Shown: positions 19,032 through 28,674 of the stretch, in pieces
Layout of the letters: each line of letters begins with the position of its first letter
Position numbering within the stretch: position 1 is the stretch's first letter
Assembly (NCBI GenBank): GCA_039810885.1
Contig: JBDHXV010000009.1
Location: forward strand, 1-64,000
Direction of reading: 5' to 3'
Source: BJGO01 sp039810885
GTDB taxonomy: Bacteria; Bacteroidota; Bacteroidia; Chitinophagales; UBA10324
Length of the DNA stretch: 64,000 nt
Notes under the pieces: generated by a model
Told to the model about the DNA's origin: nothing
Database searches by the model: none
The model's input: the letters and a program-made list of their open reading frames with translations, nothing else
Translations under genes and position numbers: made by a program

Positions 19032-20421
19032 ATTGGTAGCGACTTCCAATATTTTGCATCAGTATGGGATTACCATTACATTCTAAAAAATAATAACGCA
19101 AATTCTTTTTCCAAATATTATTGTGAAGAGGGTACAATCCTACGAAATTGTTTTTGATCAAATCATAACGACACCATTGCATGGTCTCCGAACTACCGGG
19201 TGAAAAACAAACAAAATCCAACTCGTCTTTAAAACGAAAAAAAAAGTCTTGCTCCTCTCTTAAACGAGCCGGTGTTAAGAGTAATACTACTTCACTCTGC
19301 TTGTTTATTTTCCGTATCAATAAAGTGTATGTTTTTATAATATCATAGGCATGAGTAAGCCTTGCTCCGGCCACCTCTTCAAGATATTGTCCGGAGGAAA
19401 CAATGGACATAATCGAGTCTTGAGTCAAGATGTCGGTTATGAACGAAGAGTTAATTCGCGGTTCGTTATTAGTAAATTGAATTGTAGTTTCTGCTTCTAT
19501 TGTATTATGGAACAGGTTAAATGTTTTATAGAAGAATCGAATCGGATGGATCAGACTGGTGTCAGACACGGGTAGCGCTATGGCGATGATACTGTCATTT
19601 AATATTTTCGCATCCGGATATCGAACGATGCTATTCTCATCAGTCATTAATCCGGTACTTCTTCTTATTACGTTATTTTCAAAATGTTCTAATAAATAAT
19701 AATAGTTCGGTTTATGGTCAGTGAGTTCAGCACCGGCTTCTTTATAACGTTTTGCTAATACGTAATATGCGCCTTGGTTATCAATAAGAGGCTTTATCAG
19801 TTGATAGGTATGTATGTCACCGGGCAAGTTATCTCGCAACGTAAAGTTTATTTTCTCGCTTTTCAGATTAATACTATTCATGGTGAATCTTCTCTGATAA
19901 TTATCTAATATACCCGACACCGATAGCACCCCCAACTGATTCATAGTTGGTGATTGAAAGAGATAAAAGTCGCCATTAAAAATATCATTTGCATCTATTT
20001 GAGTGAGTGTAATTGCTTTATCCCGATTTAGTTTTCCTTGCTCATCGTCAAATGGAACAAGTATGACTTCGATCGTATTCTTTACTTTAATATAGTTAAA
20101 GAAAACAAACCATACCCCTTGAGGTGTAGCTATGGCATCTTTAAAATATAAGGTAACCTTATTATTATCTGGTTGTATCTTAAATGTCCTTTCCTGAGCA
20201 TTCGGATTGTTGTGTACAACAACGAATAAATAGTCACACAACGAAAGCCATCGCTCTCGCCCATATATCATCAATAATTTCCTATCGGATGTATTGACTG
20301 CTTTTTGAAAAGTTAAGTTTCTTTCGGTATTAAATACAGTATGTACTATACTTTGTGATAAGCCAGTAAGCGGCAAAACTATTCCGCACCAAAGAGCAAT
20401 TAAATAATATAATCTTCTCAT
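19015..20421 (-). CDS. Secreted protein of unknown function
   Basis: A 468-residue protein with an N-terminal signal peptide (YYLIALWCGIVLPLTGLSQS). The mature part is built of short beta stretches such as KLLMIYGRERWLSLCDY and GVWFVFFNYIKVKN, suggestive of a beta-propeller or similar, but no diagnostic motif is visible. I do not recognise the family. Divergent from the pseudouridine synthase gene with a very short shared upstream region. Its 3' end runs 17 bp into folA, an antisense overlap. Confidence 0.7.
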   Translation of the reverse strand: MRRLYYLIALWCGIVLPLTGLSQSIVHTVFNTERNLTFQKAVNTSDRKLLMIYGRERWLSLCDYLFVVVHNNPNAQERTFKIQPDNNKVTLYFKDAIATPQGVWFVFFNYIKVKNTIEVILVPFDDEQGKLNRDKAITLTQIDANDIFNGDFYLFQSPTMNQLGVLSVSGILDNYQRRFTMNSINLKSEKINFTLRDNLPGDIHTYQLIKPLIDNQGAYYVLAKRYKEAGAELTDHKPNYYYLLEHFENNVIRRSTGLMTDENSIVRYPDAKILNDSIIAIALPVSDTSLIHPIRFFYKTFNLFHNTIEAETTIQFTNNEPRINSSFITDILTQDSIMSIVSSGQYLEEVAGARLTHAYDIIKTYTLLIRKINKQSEVVLLLTPARLREEQDFFFRFKDELDFVCFSPGSSETMQWCRYDLIKNNFVGLYPLHNNIWKKNLRYYFLECNGNPILMQNIGSRYQFIYLP

Positions 20422-20481
20422 TAAATCCGGGATGAAAAATAGAAAATGTTCTGCTATGCAAGGCTTAAATTTGAGGCAGTT

Positions 20482-21540
20482 ATGCTCGAAGCCAAATCAG
20501 AGGAAATAAGTGATTTATCTCAATCGCAAGATGATGAGCTATTTATTCATCATACTTTTATTGTTGATAAAGGCCAACAGCCGCTTCGTATCGATGTATA
20601 TATAACGAATAAGGTAACAAATGCCACGCGTAATAAAGTGCAACAAGCTGCAGATGCAGGGATGATTACGGTGAATGATAAACCGGTAAAACAGAATTAC
20701 AAAGTGAAGCCGGGTGATATCATTAAAATATTAATGCCACACCCGAAAGTAAGCTATGATTTAACTCCCGAAAATATTCCCCTTAATATAGTTTTTGAAG
20801 ACGATGATCTTATTGTGGTAAATAAGCCTGCGGGAATGGTTGTACACCCTGGAAGCGGAAATTACTCGGGTACATTGGTAAATGCGTTGAGCTATCATTT
20901 TCAGCAATTGCCCAACCTTACAGGAAATGAAAATCGTCCGGGCCTTGTACATCGTATAGACAAGAATACATCAGGCCTTTTACTAATAGCAAAAACGGAA
21001 TCAGCCATGAATAAATTGGCTAAACAATTCTTTCATCACACGGTTGATCGAAAATATATTGCATTGGTGTGGGGGACATTTGAGCATTCAGAGGGTACCA
21101 TTATAGGTAATATAGGCCGTCATAAGCGTTATCGCATGATGATGGATGTCTATCCAGAAGGTGATGAAGGCAAGGAGGCTATTACTCATTTCAAAGTATT
21201 GGAAAAATTTACTTATACCAGTTTGATAGAATGTAAACTTGAAACTGGTCGAACACATCAGATTCGTGCACACATGAAATACATCGGCCATCCGATTTTT
21301 AATGATGACACTTACGGAGGCGATCGAATAGTAAAAGGAACTGTTTATACTCGATATAAGCAGTTCGTAGAAAATTGCTTCAAGGTGTTGCCGCGACATG
21401 CTCTACACGCAGCATCATTAGGATTTGAGCACCCGGGCAATGGGAAACGTTTCTATTTTGAGGCACCTCTGCCCGAAGATATGGAGCGTGCCGTTACACG
21501 GTGGCGAAATTTTACACATCACATACCGGAGGAACAATGA
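20482..21540 (+). CDS. RluD-type 23S rRNA/tRNA pseudouridine synthase
   Basis: RluA/RluD-family pseudouridine synthase with an N-terminal S4 domain (about residues 35-85, NATRNKVQQAADAGMITVND) and the catalytic domain containing GLVHRIDKNTSGLLLIAKT, where the aspartate is the catalytic residue. C-terminal ETGRTHQIRAHMKYIGHPI is also typical. An in-frame ATG at 20446 would add twelve residues (MFCYARLKFEAV) unlike homologues; I take ATG at 20482. The stop overlaps the next start (ATGA). Target uridines not assigned. Confidence 0.9.
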   Translation: MLEAKSEEISDLSQSQDDELFIHHTFIVDKGQQPLRIDVYITNKVTNATRNKVQQAADAGMITVNDKPVKQNYKVKPGDIIKILMPHPKVSYDLTPENIPLNIVFEDDDLIVVNKPAGMVVHPGSGNYSGTLVNALSYHFQQLPNLTGNENRPGLVHRIDKNTSGLLLIAKTESAMNKLAKQFFHHTVDRKYIALVWGTFEHSEGTIIGNIGRHKRYRMMMDVYPEGDEGKEAITHFKVLEKFTYTSLIECKLETGRTHQIRAHMKYIGHPIFNDDTYGGDRIVKGTVYTRYKQFVENCFKVLPRHALHAASLGFEHPGNGKRFYFEAPLPEDMERAVTRWRNFTHHIPEEQ

Positions 21541-22028
21541 TTACGGAGTATCTGGAAATATTAGACCAGGCAAAGCTTCGCAAAAAGGAAATTAAGAAAT
21601 TTTTTGAGCGGCTGCGTCAATTAAAGCCATCCGATTTAGATAGTATTACACATCAACTTCATGACGATGCTTTTGAAAACATCAACTGCTTAAAGTGTGC
21701 TAATTGTTGCAGCGGAACAGGCCCATTATTAAAAGACAAAGACATTGAGCGGCTTGCGCAGCATCATAATCTAAAGCCCGGTCTGTTCACCGAAAAGTAT
21801 TTACGAATAGATGAAGACCACGATTATGTTTTTAAAAAAATGCCCTGCCCCTTCTTACGGACAGATAATTATTGTTCAGTATATGAAGCAAGACCTAATG
21901 CTTGCCGAAATTATCCTCACACTGCACAACGTGCTATATATCAAAAGTTAACTATCACATATTATAACACATTTATTTGTCCTGCGGTAAGCAAGGTGGT
22001 AGAGGGGCTGATGCGCATCTATCATTAA
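21537..22028 (+). CDS. YkgJ-family cysteine cluster protein
   Basis: Putative Fe/S or zinc-chelating protein (CxxCxxCC family). Cysteines cluster in NCLKCANCCSGTGPL, then in CPFLRTDNYCSVYEARPNACRNYPH. I take ATG at 21537, which overlaps the preceding stop and has an unusually good GGAGGA ribosome site 9 bp upstream; the longer reading from 21501 only adds residues out of the neighbour gene. Function unknown. About 163 residues. Confidence 0.85.
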   Translation: MITEYLEILDQAKLRKKEIKKFFERLRQLKPSDLDSITHQLHDDAFENINCLKCANCCSGTGPLLKDKDIERLAQHHNLKPGLFTEKYLRIDEDHDYVFKKMPCPFLRTDNYCSVYEARPNACRNYPHTAQRAIYQKLTITYYNTFICPAVSKVVEGLMRIYH

Positions 22029-22622
22029 TTACTTTAGCATCCACTCATTTTTCAAACTATTAAGGACAGAAGGTGAGAGTCGAGCCTTCTCATAATAACC
22101 CTTTAACATGCGCTGACGTTGTGCCTCGTATAAACTCACTGCACATGCTACAGATATATTCAAGCTTTGCACCATACCATGCATCGGAATAATAAAATTA
22201 TCATCACAAAGAGATACTAACTCTTTACTGACGCCTTCGCTTTCGTTACCAAAGACCAGAGCTACACTTTCCGTTAAATCTAAATCATATAACGAGTGAG
22301 CATCGATAGACAAATGTGTAGCATAAATTTTATTATACTTTTTTCGAACTGCTGATATGCATTCATTTATATCGTAATAATAAAAAGGGGTAATCCATTT
22401 TTTAGCACTAGATGAACTGCGCTTCCCTAATTTAGTTTTCCTGACATCTTGAGTATAAAGTACATATACTTCCATAATGCCTATGGCATCAGCGGTTCTA
22501 AGTACTGCTGAAATGTTATGAGGGTCCCAGACATTTTCAAATATTAGAGTTATATCCGGTTGACGATGTTGAAGTACTTTATCAATTATTTTTTCTCGTT
22601 CAGGTGTCATGAGCAGGTGCAA
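22029..22622 (-). CDS. SpoU/TrmH-family RNA 2'-O-methyltransferase
   Basis: SPOUT-class methyltransferase resembling TrmH, which methylates the ribose of G18 in tRNA. Motifs: FENVWDPHNISAVLRTADAIGI (motif 1), ALVFGNESEGVSKEL (motif 2) and IPMHGMVQSLNISVACAVSLYEAQRQR (motif 3, knot). The 197 residues match TrmH more than the larger TrmL or RlmB types; the substrate is inferred. Convergent with the cysteine-cluster gene, ending directly beside it. Confidence 0.88.
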   Translation of the reverse strand: MHLLMTPEREKIIDKVLQHRQPDITLIFENVWDPHNISAVLRTADAIGIMEVYVLYTQDVRKTKLGKRSSSSAKKWITPFYYYDINECISAVRKKYNKIYATHLSIDAHSLYDLDLTESVALVFGNESEGVSKELVSLCDDNFIIPMHGMVQSLNISVACAVSLYEAQRQRMLKGYYEKARLSPSVLNSLKNEWMLK

Positions 22623-22746
22623 TGTTACACGGTAAACATGAATATAAACGTTTGGGGTCGTACCATAAATTAAACAATAATAGAAAGAATTGTGCTTTAT
22701 AGTTCAATGCTGCTTATGCTGATGAAAGTAATTTTCCGGCATACTA

Positions 22747-23625
22747 ATGTTTCTCAAGTTATATAAATCTTCTCGAGATTATGTGTTGATTCTTTGTGGA
22801 GTGCTTTCGGCAGGCCTTGGCCTTAAAGGATTTCTGCTACCGAATCAATTTACAGATGGCGGAATTACGGGCATTAGTATTCTTACGTCCATCAGTTCAG
22901 GAATACCGATTTCCGTTTTCATCTTCTTATTTAACATCCCATTTTTATATTTAGGATACAAGCAATTATCACTTTTGTTTACAATCAAAACCTTCATTGG
23001 AATTGCTGCTTTAGCTCTATGCACACACTTTCTTCCTTATCCGGTTATTACAAATGATAAATTGTTGATTGCAGTTTTTGGAGGATTCTTTCTGGGTACC
23101 GGAATAGGTCTTTCTATGCGTGGTGGGGGTGTAATTGATGGCACTGAAGTCTTGGCACTTGATCTCAGTCGTCGCACTGCATTATCTATTGGAGAAATTA
23201 TTCTGTTTATTAATATCTTGATTTTTGGTGTGGCGGTTTTTGTTTTAGGATTTGAAAAGGCACTTTATTCCATACTTACCTACATTATTGCATCAAAGAC
23301 GGTGGACTTTATCGTTCACGGCATTGAAGAATATAAAGGAGTGACCATTATTTCATCAAAGCCCGATGAAATACGGCGCGCCATTATTGATGTTATGGGA
23401 CGGGGTGTAACCATCTATAAAGGGGAGCGTGGATATAAGCCGCGCCTGACTAATACTCCCGTTGAAGAATATCAACTGGATATAATCTTTTGTGTGGTTA
23501 CTCGATTGGAGATTTCAAAACTCAGGACCCTTATTGACAAGCTAGACCCGAACGCCTTTATTACCGAGCATACCATTACCGACATTAAAGGCGGTGTGAT
23601 AAAACGCAGACCATTTAGTATGTAA
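22747..23625 (+). CDS. YitT family membrane protein
   Basis: Inner-membrane protein with about five hydrophobic segments in the first 190 residues (for example LLIAVFGGFFLGTGIGLSM and IGEIILFINILIFGVAVFVL) and a C-terminal DUF2179 domain carrying IDVMGRGVTIYKGERGY. The family is widespread; transport function is suspected but unproven. 292 residues, normal length. Convergent with typA, 33 bp apart. Confidence 0.9.
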   Translation: MFLKLYKSSRDYVLILCGVLSAGLGLKGFLLPNQFTDGGITGISILTSISSGIPISVFIFLFNIPFLYLGYKQLSLLFTIKTFIGIAALALCTHFLPYPVITNDKLLIAVFGGFFLGTGIGLSMRGGGVIDGTEVLALDLSRRTALSIGEIILFINILIFGVAVFVLGFEKALYSILTYIIASKTVDFIVHGIEEYKGVTIISSKPDEIRRAIIDVMGRGVTIYKGERGYKPRLTNTPVEEYQLDIIFCVVTRLEISKLRTLIDKLDPNAFITEHTITDIKGGVIKRRPFSM

Positions 23626-23658
23626 ATGGTTGTTGCTTGATAGGGCCAATGGAACTTG

Positions 23659-25473
23659 TTATTCCATCGATGCAGCAACCTTTGCCTGACGTTCACGTTC
23701 GTTGCGGTCTAAAAGTATCTTACGCAAACGAATCGATTTTGGGGTAACCTCCACATATTCATCTTCCTGAATAAATTCCAGTGCTTCTTCCAATGAAAAT
23801 TTAATCGCCGGAGCAATTCTTACGGCTGCATCTGTTCCCGAAGCACGCATATTCGTCAACTGCTTTGCTTTAACTATGTTGATGACTAAATCACCGGGAC
23901 GTATATGCTCACCTAAAATTTGCCCGGCATAGATTTCATCTCCCGGAGTTACAAAGAAAGAACCGCGATCTTGAAGTTTATCAATGCTATAGGCCGTAGA
24001 TGACCCCTTTTCCATAGAAACAAGCACGCCATTATTACGCCCCGGAATATTACCCTTCCAAGGCTCATACGCTTTAAAACGGTGTGCTATGATGGCTTCA
24101 CCGGCGGTTGCCGTTAATAAATTATTGCGCAGGCCAACCAATCCACGTGAGGGAATATCGAATTCCAGATGTTGATAGTCACCTTTGGGTTCCATCACCA
24201 GCAATTCTCCCTTACGTTGAGTCACTTGCTCGATTACCTTGCCCGCACTTTCCGAAGGCACATCTACTGTAAGCGATTCTATAGGCTCACATTTCACACC
24301 ATCTATATCTTTTAGAATTACTTGAGGTTGCCCCACCTGCAATTCATAACCTTCGCGACGCATGGTTTCAATCAATACCGATAAGTGTAATATGCCGCGG
24401 CCATAAACGAGGATTGAATCGGGTGAATCCGTGTTTTGAATTCGCATAGCAAGATTTTTTTCCAACTCTTTTTCTAAACGCTCTCGGATATGACGTGAGG
24501 TAACATATTTACCTTCCTTCCCAAAAAACGGAGAATTGTTAATTGTAAATAACATACTCATGGTAGGCTCTTCGATAGCAATGGTGGGCAGTGCTTCGGG
24601 CTGCTCCGCATCCGCAAGCGTATCTCCTATTTCAAAACCCTCAATACCTGTTACGGCAACGATTTCGCCAGACTGCGCAGATTGAATCTTAATTTTACCT
24701 AACCCCTCAAAGGCAAACAACTCTTTAACTTTCTCCTTAGATTGTCCGTTGCGTTTCATCAATGTAATGGTTTGCCCTTCTTTTATTTCTCCCCGATATA
24801 TTCTCCCTACGGCGATACGACCGGTGTAAGAGGAATAGTCCAAGCTAGTTACCTGCATTTGAAGTGTACCTTCATTAAAGGGTGCAGGGGGTATATAGCT
24901 GATTATCTTATCCAGCAGAGGAGTAATATCGTTAGACGGGTTTTTCCAGTCCTCACTCATCCAGCCTTGCTTAGATGATCCATAAAGGGTAGGGAAGTGT
25001 AGTTGTTCCTCTGTGGCATCCAATTTAAAGAACAAATCAAAAACAGCTTCGTGTACTTCATCAGGTCGGCAGTTAGGCTTATCTACTTTATTAATAACTA
25101 CGATAGCTTTTTTGCCGAGTTGAATTGCTTTTTGTAATACGAAGCGAGTTTGAGGCATTGGCCCTTCAAAGGCATCTACCAATAATAACACCCCATCGGC
25201 CATGTTCAAGACGCGCTCTACCTCTCCGCCAAAATCAGCGTGACCGGGAGTATCTATAATATTAATTTTTACATTATTATATCTTACCGAAACATTTTTT
25301 GCAAGAATGGTAATACCTCTCTCTCGCTCCAGTTCATTGTTATCTAAAATAAGTTCGTCCGTTTGCTGATTATCACGAAAGAGTTTGGATTGATGTAAGA
25401 TTTTGTCAACCATTGTGGTTTTGCCGTGGTCAACGTGTGCTATTATGGCAATATTTCTAATGTTTTGGGACAT
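23659..25473 (-). CDS. typA: Ribosome-associated GTPase TypA/BipA
   Basis: Translational GTPase of the EF-G-like superfamily acting on the ribosome in stress and low-temperature growth. G1 is AHVDHGKTTMVDKIL, G2 region GITILAKNV, G3 DTPGHADFGGEVERV, G4 NKVDKPNCRPDEV; domain II and the BipA-specific C-terminal domain follow. 604 residues, full length. Upstream lies a 368-bp gene-free stretch. Confidence 0.96.
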   Translation of the reverse strand: MSQNIRNIAIIAHVDHGKTTMVDKILHQSKLFRDNQQTDELILDNNELERERGITILAKNVSVRYNNVKINIIDTPGHADFGGEVERVLNMADGVLLLVDAFEGPMPQTRFVLQKAIQLGKKAIVVINKVDKPNCRPDEVHEAVFDLFFKLDATEEQLHFPTLYGSSKQGWMSEDWKNPSNDITPLLDKIISYIPPAPFNEGTLQMQVTSLDYSSYTGRIAVGRIYRGEIKEGQTITLMKRNGQSKEKVKELFAFEGLGKIKIQSAQSGEIVAVTGIEGFEIGDTLADAEQPEALPTIAIEEPTMSMLFTINNSPFFGKEGKYVTSRHIRERLEKELEKNLAMRIQNTDSPDSILVYGRGILHLSVLIETMRREGYELQVGQPQVILKDIDGVKCEPIESLTVDVPSESAGKVIEQVTQRKGELLVMEPKGDYQHLEFDIPSRGLVGLRNNLLTATAGEAIIAHRFKAYEPWKGNIPGRNNGVLVSMEKGSSTAYSIDKLQDRGSFFVTPGDEIYAGQILGEHIRPGDLVINIVKAKQLTNMRASGTDAAVRIAPAIKFSLEEALEFIQEDEYVEVTPKSIRLRKILLDRNERERQAKVAASME

Positions 25474-25841
25474 CCGTAATTTTTAAGAGGCGCAAAAGTA
25501 GGTTAAATAACTCGAAGTGCTTGTGTATGATTGTAGTTTTCAAGCTATTAAATTAGTGGATCACTTTCCCATCACGTTTATTCAACGTGTTAATAGTTAT
25601 TCTGATGGCTGTTTATTTCAGACAAAAGATTTAAAGCACAAGGGCTACTTACTTATAGCTTTCCTTCGGCTTTTAGCTGATTGAACTTGTGTGAATATAC
25701 GCTTTAGAATGCCGATGACTATTGGTATCTATTAAAAAATCGTTTGTCGGCATGTTATCTTATTACAATCACAGGCTACCTTAAGGTTATCGAATCCGTT
25801 TTGATTCCAGGATAGAGGCTGGTCTATAAAAGCGTTTTATT
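25474..25841. other. Gene-free stretch between cphA and typA
   Basis: 368 bp without a plausible gene, between two minus-strand genes. It must contain the typA promoter region. The only structure I see is a 7-bp inverted repeat ATGCCGA/TCGGCAT (25709-25715 and 25747-25753) with a 31-nt loop, of unknown meaning. Confidence 0.5.
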
Positions 25842-28475
25842 CTATGTGGTCGTGTTCTGTTTTTGCGAATCTTCCTTCTCTTTGTACTCCATAATCATTT
25901 CTAGTACATCCGGAATCACGTCTAAGCATATTGTAATGAACGAACCTTTCACGGCGTGATTCATTACATAATCAATTGCTTCGCGTTCGTTCGGTATTAC
26001 CTTTAACGAAACCTTATTATTCACTTCGTTAATACCACTCACTATCAAATCAATAATCTCCTGCTCGGTACGTCCGCGAAGGTTTTTATCTTGCCTTATA
26101 ACAATTTGATCAAAGGTGCGGGCTGCCACTCGGCCTATGGCACGAATATCCTCATCTCTGCGGTCGCCAACGCCTGCAATGACGCCAACTTTTGGCTGTG
26201 CTTCCACCTTTTCAATATATTTTGAAATGGCTTCCAGTCCATGAGCATTATGCGCATAATCTACCAACACGGTAAAATCTTTGAACCTGAAGATATTCAT
26301 TCGTCCGGGTGTTTGTGAAGGTGAAGGAATAAAGGTTTGCATAGCCATTTTAACATCTTCAATCTTAAATCCGTGAACAAACGCAGCTAACACGGAAGCC
26401 AGAATATTATAGATATTAAATGTAGCCCAACCACCGAATGTAAGTGGAATATTAGCAATCTTGTCCACGCGTATTTTCCATGTTCCTTTCAAAATCGTAA
26501 TGAACCCATTTTCGGCAACTGCGGCAATACCACCGTTTCTGGTATGCTCCACGATGCGCGAGTTATTCTCGTTCATACTAAATAATGCAATGTTACACTC
26601 CACATTATTTTTCATGTTATAAACTAAGTCATCATCGGCATTTAAAATGGCATAACCATCAGGTTTTACGGTTTCGGGAACCACCCCCTTTACGCGAGCT
26701 AACTGTTCAACCGTATTGATTCCCATCAACCCTAAATGATCGGGTGCAATATTGGTTACGATGGCAATATCGCAATGATGAAAACCAAGACCGCCACGTA
26801 AAATGCCGCCTCGAGCACACTCTAATACAGCAAAGTCAACTGTAGGATCTTTCAGCACAAACTCTGTAGATATAGGTCCGGTACAATCTCCTTTCATTAA
26901 CATTCGGTTCTGAATATAGATACCGTCCGTAGTCGTAAAACCCACTTTATGTCCCATAGATTTTACAATGTGAGCAGTCAGTCGGGTTGTTGTTGTTTTT
27001 CCATTAGTACCTGTTACGGCAATTATAGGAATGTGAGTAGATGACCCGGGAGGGTACAACATATCCACAACCGGCTCGGCTACATTACGTGCTAAACCTT
27101 CTGCAGGGCTAAGATGCATGCGAAACCCCGGTGCGGCATTTACTTCTAACACTGCACCGCCAATATCGGCAATGGGCTCACTCAGGTTGGGAGCCATAAT
27201 ATCAATACCGCAAATATCTAACCCTATGATACGGGCAATACGCTCACACATAAAAATATTATCGGGGTGCACCAAATCAGTGACATCCGTGGCGGTGCCT
27301 CCTGTACTCAGGTTGGCGGTAGGCTTTAACCATAACTCTTCTCTCGCAGGTAATACACTCTCAAGAGTCAAGTTCTTATCTTTTAATATTTTCTGGGTAA
27401 CATCGTCTATTTTAATACTGGTGAGAACTTTTTCGTGACCATACCCTCTACGCGGGTCGCTGTTCACAAGGTCAATTAATTGTTGTATCGTATGTACTCC
27501 GTCTCCAGTAACTGCTGCCGGTGTGCGGCGTGCAGAAGCAACAAATTTATAGTTAATAACGAGTACTCGATGATCTAACCCAACGATGTAGCGCTCTACA
27601 ATGATAGCGCGAGAGTATTTCTTCGCAAGGTTAAAACCGATTAACGCAGACTCCCAATCAATAATGTTTGTTGTGGCTCCTTTTCCATGATTTCCATCAA
27701 CGGGCTTCGTTACAATCGGATAGCCGATGCGCTCAACAGCATATTTTAAATCATCTTCATCATAACAGATACGGCCCTTTGGAACGGGAATTTCAGCAGC
27801 CTCCAATAAATTTTTTGTATCTTCTTTGTCACAGGCTAATTCGACGGCAATGCTGCTGGTTGTGCTGGCAACTGTTGCTTGTATTCTTTTTTGGTTCATT
27901 CCATAACCTAGTTGAACTAAGGAGTGTTTATTTAAACGTATATATGGGATATCGCGTGCGGCAGCCACTTCTACAATAGATCCGGTACTTGGTCCAAGTC
28001 GTTCATCTTCACGAATTTCACGTAACTTTTGTATATCTTCTTCAAGGGAATAGACCTTATCATCTACCAAAGATTGGGCTATTTGTACTGATGCTTTTGC
28101 GGTGTAAACTCCGGCTTTCTCTTCCATATATTCAAAGACTACAAAGTAGATACCCGGTGTATCGGTTTCTCGAGTACGTCCAAAACCGGTATCCATTCCG
28201 GCAAGCGTTTGCAGTTCTAAGGCAATGTGTTCAACAACGTGACCCATCCAAGTACCCTCTTCGACACGTTTGTAGAATCCGCCGGGAGTTCCTTCACTGC
28301 AACGGTGTTCGTAAAGAGAAGGCATTAATTTTTTTAATCGATCGAGAAAACCCGGAATCTTATTCGTTGGCAATTGTTCGAGTTCTTGCAAATCAAGACG
28401 CATTACAATTAGTTTATGACGGCGGATAGACCAGTAATTGGGACCTTTCATCACGCGTATATCAACAATTTTCAT
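25842..28475 (-). CDS. cphA: Cyanophycin synthetase (CphA1-type)
   Basis: ATP-dependent polymerase making multi-L-arginyl-poly-L-aspartate, a nitrogen storage polymer. Three parts: an N-terminal domain (residues 1-160), an ATP-grasp domain (about 210-460, YPIVTKPVDGNHGKG and GIDIMAPNLSEPIADIGGAVLEVNAAPGF split over neighbouring strands), and a Mur-ligase-like domain (from about 485, ITAVTGTNGKTTTTRL-like IAVTGTNGKTTTTRL at 485-499, then DYAHNAHG). 877 residues is the expected length. No cyanophycinase or isoaspartyl dipeptidase gene is next to it, unlike many cph loci, so degradation genes must be elsewhere or absent. Confidence 0.94.
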   Translation of the reverse strand: MKIVDIRVMKGPNYWSIRRHKLIVMRLDLQELEQLPTNKIPGFLDRLKKLMPSLYEHRCSEGTPGGFYKRVEEGTWMGHVVEHIALELQTLAGMDTGFGRTRETDTPGIYFVVFEYMEEKAGVYTAKASVQIAQSLVDDKVYSLEEDIQKLREIREDERLGPSTGSIVEVAAARDIPYIRLNKHSLVQLGYGMNQKRIQATVASTTSSIAVELACDKEDTKNLLEAAEIPVPKGRICYDEDDLKYAVERIGYPIVTKPVDGNHGKGATTNIIDWESALIGFNLAKKYSRAIIVERYIVGLDHRVLVINYKFVASARRTPAAVTGDGVHTIQQLIDLVNSDPRRGYGHEKVLTSIKIDDVTQKILKDKNLTLESVLPAREELWLKPTANLSTGGTATDVTDLVHPDNIFMCERIARIIGLDICGIDIMAPNLSEPIADIGGAVLEVNAAPGFRMHLSPAEGLARNVAEPVVDMLYPPGSSTHIPIIAVTGTNGKTTTTRLTAHIVKSMGHKVGFTTTDGIYIQNRMLMKGDCTGPISTEFVLKDPTVDFAVLECARGGILRGGLGFHHCDIAIVTNIAPDHLGLMGINTVEQLARVKGVVPETVKPDGYAILNADDDLVYNMKNNVECNIALFSMNENNSRIVEHTRNGGIAAVAENGFITILKGTWKIRVDKIANIPLTFGGWATFNIYNILASVLAAFVHGFKIEDVKMAMQTFIPSPSQTPGRMNIFRFKDFTVLVDYAHNAHGLEAISKYIEKVEAQPKVGVIAGVGDRRDEDIRAIGRVAARTFDQIVIRQDKNLRGRTEQEIIDLIVSGINEVNNKVSLKVIPNEREAIDYVMNHAVKGSFITICLDVIPDVLEMIMEYKEKEDSQKQNTTT

Positions 28476-28612
28476 AAATAATCTTTTGCGGAAATATAGA
28501 TGGAATTGTGGGATTGTACAAAAACGATTTTAGGGTTATATCGCCACGTAAATTGAATAGGTATTAGCGCTTAAATAGTCAGATGAATTAGAGCACCTCA
28601 TCTTTAATAAAG

Positions 28613-28641
28613 AAGCCACCGAATCAATAACTCAGTGGCTT
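28613..28641 (-). terminator. Hairpin after the rhodanese-thioredoxin gene
   Basis: A 7-bp stem AAGCCAC/GTGGCTT with a 15-nt loop, followed on the minus strand by CTTTATT. It lies about 35 bp beyond the stop of the minus-strand gene. The T tract is imperfect, so termination is plausible rather than certain. Confidence 0.5.
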
Positions 28642-28674
28642 TAGATGTGTAGGAGTATGCGGTATTTTGGTGAA

